Shown here piece after piece: positions 31,972-36,297 of a DNA stretch of 36,297 nt. The stretch is from the NCBI GenBank assembly GCA_012512455.1, contig JAAZEF010000074.1, positions 1 through 36,297 of the forward strand, read 5' to 3'. The notes under the pieces are model-generated. The model was not told where the DNA came from, ran no database searches, and saw only the letters and a program-made list of their open reading frames with translations. The stretch comes from Erysipelothrix sp. Its GTDB lineage: Bacteria; Bacillota_I; Bacilli_A; Erysipelotrichales; Erysipelotrichaceae. The position numbers and the translations under genes are program-made. Each line of letters opens with the position of its first letter. Within the stretch, counting starts at the first letter, position 1.

Positions 31972-32000
31972 GTGAACGTTAAGAATCATGGAGTGATAGA

Positions 32001-32513
32001 ATGATTTTCAAACGACAAGATCTTCGTTTATTGAATGGAAACACTCAATATATTGAAGAGAAATTAGTATTTGATTTAACATCATTGAAACATGATGTCT
32101 TGCGTCAATTAGAGAATGTAGAAGTGAATGGTCAATTAAACTATGATAACCAGGCAGATCATGCATATCTTAATTTGACAATTACAGGTGATATGACATT
32201 ACCTGACTCATTAACTAATGAAGATGTTTTGGTACCTTTTGAATCAGTTGTCAGTGAAATTATTAGTTTCAATGAAAGTGATGATGAAGAAAATCCTGAT
32301 ATCTTGGTAGTTAAGAGTGACTTTATTGATTTGAATCCATTGATATTTACACACATCCTTAGTGAAATTCCTCTTAAAGTTGAAAAAGAGGGTAAAAAAA
32401 TATATCCTAAGGGTGAAGGTTGGGAAGTATTAAGTGAGGAACATTTTCAAAACCAAGAGAAAAAGATTGATCCTCGCTTAGCAAAATTAAAAGAATTCAA
32501 ATTTGAAGAATAA
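32001..32513 (+). CDS. yceD: YceD/DUF177 family protein
   Basis: A 170-residue acidic protein of the DUF177/YceD (YlbN) family, almost always encoded just upstream of rpmF and linked to 23S rRNA or large-subunit maturation. The segment LNLTITGDMTLPDSLTNEDV, and DLNPLIFTHILSEIPLKV nearer the C-terminus, match the family pattern; the zinc-binding cysteines found in some members are absent. The ribosome-binding site is GGAGTG. rpmF begins 17 nt after the stop, so the pair is co-transcribed from the strong promoter. Confidence 0.87.
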   Translation: MIFKRQDLRLLNGNTQYIEEKLVFDLTSLKHDVLRQLENVEVNGQLNYDNQADHAYLNLTITGDMTLPDSLTNEDVLVPFESVVSEIISFNESDDEENPDILVVKSDFIDLNPLIFTHILSEIPLKVEKEGKKIYPKGEGWEVLSEEHFQNQEKKIDPRLAKLKEFKFEE

Positions 32514-32530
32514 CGGAGGTGAAGTAAACC

Positions 32531-32689
32531 ATGGCAGTACCAAAGAGACGTACTTCGAAAAGCACTAAAGCTAAACGTCGTACCCATTACAAACTAGCAG
32601 CTAAGACTTTAGTGAAAGACAAGAACACAGGTGAATATCACCGTCCACACCACGCTGTTTCCACAGAAGGTGAATTTAGAGCTAAATAG
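32531..32689 (+). CDS. rpmF: 50S ribosomal protein L32 (cysteine-free form)
   Basis: A 52-residue basic protein starting [20 protein letters not shown], the standard L32 N-terminus, with GGAGGTGAAG upstream. The C-terminal half ([17 protein letters not shown]) has no cysteine, so this is the form without a zinc ribbon, unlike the zinc-binding L32 of Bacillus. It is a structural protein of the large ribosomal subunit. It is followed immediately by a terminator. Confidence 0.95.
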   Translation: MAVPKRRTSKSTKAKRRTHYKLAAKTLVKDKNTGEYHRPHHAVSTEGEFRAK

Positions 32690-32698
32690 TTTCTTATT

Positions 32699-32722
32699 AC
32701 TAGGGTAACACCTAGTTTTTTT
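32699..32722 (+). terminator. Intrinsic terminator after rpmF
   Basis: ACTAGG / CCTAGT with loop GTAACA, followed by seven T. Confidence 0.85.
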
Positions 32723-32750
32723 ATGATTTATACATAAATAATGGTATTAT
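32721..32750 (+). promoter_or_regulatory. Possible promoter of murJ
   Basis: Extended -10 TGGTATTAT (32742-32750) with a weak -35 (TTATGA, 18-bp spacer), 24 nt before the murJ start. Confidence 0.4.
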
Positions 32751-32774
32751 AAAGAAAATACAGATGGAGAGTTT

Positions 32775-34286
32775 ATGAAAAAAGCATCAATCTTTGTTAT
32801 GATCGTGACAGTTTTGTCAAAATTATTAGGATTTGTCCGTGAAACAGTTCTAGCAGCGACTTTTGGCCCAGGAGCCATCAGTGATGCTTTCATTTATTCT
32901 TTCGGATTACCTACCAAAATCTTTTCATTAATCGCAGCCGCTTTTGTGACAGGTTTTATTCCGATGTTTACACGAATTGAAAATCAAAAAGGAAAACAAG
33001 AAGCAAACACTTTTTTAAATAATGTCGTCCATGTGGTGGTCATACTATGTGCTATTATTAGTGGCTTCTTCTTTATTTTCACTGAATTTTCTTTATCAAT
33101 TCTTTTACCAAGCGCATCACAAGAAGCTTTGGTTTATTTAATACCATTTACTAAAGTGACTGTCTTTTCAGTCTTCTTTACAAGTATTATTCAAATCTTC
33201 ACAGGCTTCTTACAAATAAGAGATTCCTTTGTCTTCCCTATGATGATGGGTTTCCCAATGAATATTGTTGTCATTGGAGCCATTTATATGTCAACATTTG
33301 TAGGCACTTGGATATTACCTTTTGGTATTCTAATTTCTTATGCTTTACAAGCTACATTAATTCTAGGATATTCTCGCTTTAAGGGTTATCGTTATCAATT
33401 TGTTATTAATTTTAAAGATCCAGATCTAAGAAAAATGTTAGTCATTGCTGTACCATTGATTATCGGCGCCTCAGTCGCTGTATTTGGTGGTCTAGTGAAC
33501 GAAGGGATCGTTTCTGGTGTAGATGGTGGTATTTCTTATTTGAACTATTCTACACGGGTAGGAGGACTTATCTCTGGTATATTTGCGACATCGATTGTTT
33601 CGGTAACTTATCCAGGAATATCACGAAGTGTATCTCTAAATAAAGTTGAAGAGGCTAAAAAGGAAACAGGGGATTCTATCATCAGTATCTTACTATTTGT
33701 GTTACCTAGTATTGTAGGAATCACTATTTTGGCAGAACCTGTCCTACGCTTTATCTATGTTCGTGAGGAATTTACAGAGGCTCATTTACAGGTCTTGGTT
33801 CCAATATTTGTGTTTTATACCTTAGCTGTTTTAGTTAACTGTTTGAGAGATTTAATTGTTAAAGTATTTTATGCGTATCAAGATACAAGAACACCTATGT
33901 ACAATAGTATATTAACAATTGGACTTCAAGCTTCCTTGGCCATCGCGTTGTTTAATGTTTTAGGTGTCATGGGAGTTACTTTAGCAATGAGTATCTCACA
34001 TACTATTAGTTTGCTCTTCTTAACTTTTCAAATGAAGAAACTATTTAATGATTTCCCACTAAGATACTACATTAAGCAAATATTAAAACTCGTTATCGCT
34101 TCTGTGTTAATGGGTGTGGTAGTCTACTTTACTTATCGCTATTTCTCAACACAGTCATCTTCATTGATGGCCATGTTCATTAGTATTATCGTAGGTATTA
34201 TTGTTTATTTAGTTGCGGTTTTAATGAGTGGTATCGATACCGTAGATTCCTTAATAGAATCTATTCGTTATAAATTGAAGGGATAA
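32775..34286 (+). CDS. murJ: Lipid II flippase MurJ
   Basis: A 503-residue MOP-superfamily membrane protein with 14 predicted helices. The N-terminus KLLGFVRETVLAATFGPG...SDAF keeps the arginine (R22) and aspartate (D37) that match essential R24 and D39 of E. coli MurJ; E. coli R18 is Lys16. It moves lipid II across the membrane for peptidoglycan synthesis. GGAGAG precedes the ATG. It is followed 3 nt later by a CBS-domain gene and then murB, probably one operon. An oligosaccharide exporter of the same superfamily is the alternative, but length and start motif favour MurJ. Confidence 0.9.
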   Translation: MKKASIFVMIVTVLSKLLGFVRETVLAATFGPGAISDAFIYSFGLPTKIFSLIAAAFVTGFIPMFTRIENQKGKQEANTFLNNVVHVVVILCAIISGFFFIFTEFSLSILLPSASQEALVYLIPFTKVTVFSVFFTSIIQIFTGFLQIRDSFVFPMMMGFPMNIVVIGAIYMSTFVGTWILPFGILISYALQATLILGYSRFKGYRYQFVINFKDPDLRKMLVIAVPLIIGASVAVFGGLVNEGIVSGVDGGISYLNYSTRVGGLISGIFATSIVSVTYPGISRSVSLNKVEEAKKETGDSIISILLFVLPSIVGITILAEPVLRFIYVREEFTEAHLQVLVPIFVFYTLAVLVNCLRDLIVKVFYAYQDTRTPMYNSILTIGLQASLAIALFNVLGVMGVTLAMSISHTISLLFLTFQMKKLFNDFPLRYYIKQILKLVIASVLMGVVVYFTYRYFSTQSSSLMAMFISIIVGIIVYLVAVLMSGIDTVDSLIESIRYKLKG

Positions 34287-34289
34287 ATT

Positions 34290-34988
34290 ATGGATAACGC
34301 TAGACGTTTTTTAAATGCCTATTCAAAAATCGAAAAGTATTTTGCTTCATTGAATCAAACTGGGAAGCACTTTTCTTTTCAAAACAGTGTGAATTATCAC
34401 GCGAAAAAGAATGAAATTGTGAAAGTATTTCGTGATGATTTAATTGAATATGGTCAATTAAGAAATGCGATTGTACACGATCGTGCACAAGAAGTGGAAA
34501 TTATTGCCCAACCACATTTGTCAGTCGTAGAGAAAATGGAAAAGATTGCCAATATGTTAACACAGCCTAAGGCCATCAAAGATTTAGATTTGCGAAAAGT
34601 GCTAACTTGTCAGGCTGATGATCTTTTCTCAGATGTATTAGAGAAAATGAATCAAAAAGGTTACTCTCAAGCCCCTGTGTTAAAGAACAACCAAGTGGTT
34701 AATGTTCTTTCATCGTCTATGATTGTCCATTACATGTATCAACATATTGTAGAAAATATGATAAACTTAAACGGGATTTTGGTACAAGAGGTCTTAGAAG
34801 ATAAAAAAGAACACTACAAGATTGTAAGACCATCTTTGTCTTTAACCAATGTCATTCAACTTTTTGGTGAAGCTAGTCAAAAGGGATTAATCCTTAGTGC
34901 CATAATTATTGTAGACCATCAAAAACTAAGTGGTATATTAACACCTAAAGACATCCCGTATATACTTAATGAAATAATGAACGATTAG
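34290..34988 (+). CDS. Putative HEPN-like domain fused to a CBS pair
   Basis: A 232-residue soluble protein. Residues 1-70 are helical and end in LRNAIVHDR; R58-N59...H63 matches the R-N-x3-H motif of HEPN nucleases and related non-catalytic HEPN proteins. Residues about 93-230 form two CBS modules (YSQAPVLKNNQVVNVLSSSM and SAIIIVDHQKLSGILTPKD), which commonly bind adenine nucleotides. A nucleotide-gated HEPN protein is a reasonable reading, but RNase activity is unproven and the HEPN call rests on one motif. AAGGGAT precedes the ATG. It sits between murJ and murB, which suggests a regulatory role connected with wall synthesis. Confidence 0.7.
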   Translation: MDNARRFLNAYSKIEKYFASLNQTGKHFSFQNSVNYHAKKNEIVKVFRDDLIEYGQLRNAIVHDRAQEVEIIAQPHLSVVEKMEKIANMLTQPKAIKDLDLRKVLTCQADDLFSDVLEKMNQKGYSQAPVLKNNQVVNVLSSSMIVHYMYQHIVENMINLNGILVQEVLEDKKEHYKIVRPSLSLTNVIQLFGEASQKGLILSAIIIVDHQKLSGILTPKDIPYILNEIMND

Positions 34989-34997
34989 GAGAACACC

Positions 34998-35876
34998 ATG
35001 TCATATTTTATATTAAACAATACATCGCTTAAGCGATTCCATACTTTCCAACTAGATGTAATAGCTGAAATTGTTATTTTACCAACCGATAAAAACGCAC
35101 TTATTAGTGCTCTTAGAGACTATTCAGATAAAAAAACTGTCTTAATAGGTAAGGGTTCTAATATGATTTTTTCACAATCATCATATGATGCCAATACCGT
35201 TTTTATTGTGACGACCATGGTTGATCTGATTGAGTTATCTGATAACTTAATCCATGTTGATGCGGGAGTGACGATGAATCAATTTGCATGGTTCACTTGT
35301 GAAAACTCAATCGATGGTTATGCTTTCTGTGAAGATATACCTGGCACTTTAGGAGGTGCCTTAATGATGAATGCAGGTCAGTGGCAATATACCATAGGAC
35401 AATACGTCAAGTGGATAGAAGTGTTTGACTATGATACTCAATCTGTCCGTATCATTTATCCTGAAGATGACTTCTTTGGTTATCGTTACTCAAGACTCAA
35501 CGAGATGAATGTCTGTGTCCTAGAAGTAGCTCTATCTATACAAAAAGGTGAATACATGGATATTTTAGATTTGATGTTGCAGTATCGTCGCGAACGTTAT
35601 GTCAAACAACCGCGTCAATTTCCTAATGCAGGTTCAGTCTTTAAGCGTCCTAAAGACAAAGAAGGAAATTCATTATTCACATGGCAATTATTTGATGCCT
35701 GTGATTTAAGAGGCTTTCAAATAGGGGACGCACAAGTATCTGTCAAACACCCAGGTTTTATTGTCAATACGGGTAATGCTAAAGTGGCAGATGTTCAATT
35801 AGTTATTGCGGAATGTAAAAAACGCGTTAAAGAACAATTTGACGTTGATTTAGAATTAGAATGGCGAGTTATATAA
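34998..35876 (+). CDS. murB: UDP-N-acetylenolpyruvoylglucosamine reductase MurB
   Basis: A 292-residue FAD enzyme that reduces UDP-GlcNAc-enolpyruvate to UDP-MurNAc with NADPH, in the cytoplasm. It shows the FAD-binding LIGKGSNMIFS, PGTLGGALMMNAGQW, the YRYSRLNE segment, catalytic Ser213 in NAGSVFKRP, and a C-terminal ELEWRVI with the conserved glutamate. It matches the short MurB class of Gram-positive bacteria. AGGAG precedes the ATG. It ends the murJ operon, before a strong bidirectional terminator. Confidence 0.93.
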   Translation: MSYFILNNTSLKRFHTFQLDVIAEIVILPTDKNALISALRDYSDKKTVLIGKGSNMIFSQSSYDANTVFIVTTMVDLIELSDNLIHVDAGVTMNQFAWFTCENSIDGYAFCEDIPGTLGGALMMNAGQWQYTIGQYVKWIEVFDYDTQSVRIIYPEDDFFGYRYSRLNEMNVCVLEVALSIQKGEYMDILDLMLQYRRERYVKQPRQFPNAGSVFKRPKDKEGNSLFTWQLFDACDLRGFQIGDAQVSVKHPGFIVNTGNAKVADVQLVIAECKKRVKEQFDVDLELEWRVI

Positions 35877-35885
35877 AATAAGTAA

Positions 35886-35926
35886 AAATCCCAATCCTTG
35901 ACAATCAAGATTGGGATTTCTTTTTT
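35886..35926. terminator. Bidirectional terminator between murB and gdhA
   Basis: A 10-bp stem (AAATCCCAAT / ATTGGGATTT), one bulged C and a 4-bp upper stem (CTTG / CAAG) with T-runs on both strands. It serves both convergent genes. Confidence 0.9.
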
Positions 35927-36297
35927 ATATTCCTAATAAGTTCATGGCATGTTCTAAACGTTGATAAGCTGCGACATTAGCACCTAATACATAATTTGTA
36001 GGATCATTGTATTTGGCAGCATACAACATGACTGTATTAAAAATGTTTTGCATCGCAGACTTAAGTTTTTGGTCAACTTGCTCTGCAGTCCATGATTCAA
36101 AGGTACTGTTTTGAGACATTTCAAAGCTAGAAACTATGACACCTCCAGCATTAGCCGCTTTAGCTGGACCAAATAATAAGTGATCATTAAGTTTCTTTAT
36201 CGCTTCATTACTACAAGCACGATTTGAACCTTCTGCTACTAATAGACATTTATTGTCAATCAGTGATTGAGCCTCTTGGATATCAATTTCATTTTCT
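35925..36297 (-). CDS. gdhA: NADP-type glutamate dehydrogenase, 3' part
   Basis: The C-terminal about 123 residues only; the frame is open to 36296 and the start is beyond the window. FGPAKAANAGGVIVSSFEMSQNS and the terminal NYVLGANVAAYQRLEHAMNLLG are hallmark sequences of hexameric bacterial GdhA, which interconverts glutamate and 2-oxoglutarate plus ammonia. One difference: the usual AEGANMPST near the coenzyme site reads AEGSNRACS here; the Asn is kept, the Met-Pro is not. It could affect coenzyme preference, but I cannot judge this from a fragment. Confidence 0.92.
   Translation of the reverse strand, partial: ENEIDIQEAQSLIDNKCLLVAEGSNRACSNEAIKKLNDHLLFGPAKAANAGGVIVSSFEMSQNSTFESWTAEQVDQKLKSAMQNIFNTVMLYAAKYNDPTNYVLGANVAAYQRLEHAMNLLGI

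Noticed and set aside
1-36297. CRISPR arrays, tRNA or rRNA genes, insertion sequences
   Set aside because: No regularly spaced repeats, no cloverleaf with CCA-like end, no transposase or terminal inverted repeats were seen on reading both strands.

Overview
The window comes from a low-GC, Gram-positive-type chromosome that carries cell-wall genes (murB, murJ, an LCP ligase, a DUF368/PopT-type undecaprenyl-phosphate transporter) and uses TGA as a stop (galE ends in TGA; tryptophan is TGG). That excludes a wall-less mollicute. The OpuC transporter, BmrCD-like exporter, YebC2-type protein, TmcAL/YceD/L32 and PTS-dependent DhaKLM all fit Bacillota; Erysipelotrichia or a close relative is my best guess, at modest confidence. 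No tRNA, rRNA, CRISPR array, insertion sequence or phage gene is visible. It reads as ordinary chromosome with a few metabolic islands.

Layout. 1-539: tail of a branched-chain amino-acid type ABC binding protein. 0.6-1.9 kb: two polytopic membrane proteins. 2.0-5.5 kb: opuCA-CB-CC-CD osmolyte transporter behind a promoter and a hairpin. 5.5-6.2 kb: DsbA/FrnE-type thiol oxidoreductase. 6.2-9.7 kb (minus): heterodimeric multidrug ABC exporter. 9.9-11.5 kb: popT-like gene and a yebC2 gene interrupted by an in-frame TAA. 11.5-20.5 kb: polyol/ketose region made of a GlpK-like kinase, three redox subunits, a DeoR-family repressor on the other strand, then a TPI-like isomerase, DhaM, DhaK, DhaL and an RpiB-like isomerase. 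20.5-23.3 kb (minus): Mg2+ P-type ATPase mgtA preceded by a 29-codon leader peptide, an intrinsic terminator and a competing antiterminator. 23.3-24.4 kb (minus): tmcAL. 24.4-31.9 kb: a cell-surface cluster (alpha/beta-hydrolase-like pseudoenzyme, ABC ATPase, ABC permease, Big2-repeat membrane protein, LCP protein, galE). 32.0-32.7 kb: yceD-rpmF. 32.8-35.9 kb: murJ, a putative HEPN-CBS protein, murB. 35.9 kb to the end (minus): 3' part of gdhA.

Two systems deserve most attention. First, the mgtA leader encodes a peptide starting MEDSPRRLNL, which resembles in layout the enterobacterial MgtL peptide (acidic residues and proline right after the start, then Arg-Arg-Leu). It is followed 8 nt after its stop by an intrinsic terminator, and an alternative hairpin that would block the terminator lies under the last codons of the leader. 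This is the architecture expected for Mg2+ sensing by ribosome drop-off. Second, the glycerol-like region pairs a TPI paralogue and an RpiB paralogue with altered active-site residues and DhaKLM. That set matches enzymes of four-carbon (erythrulose/tetritol) catabolism better than plain glycerol or dihydroxyacetone use. The GlpK-like kinase also has two glycerol-contact residues changed to smaller ones. Both proposals are inferences from motifs and layout.
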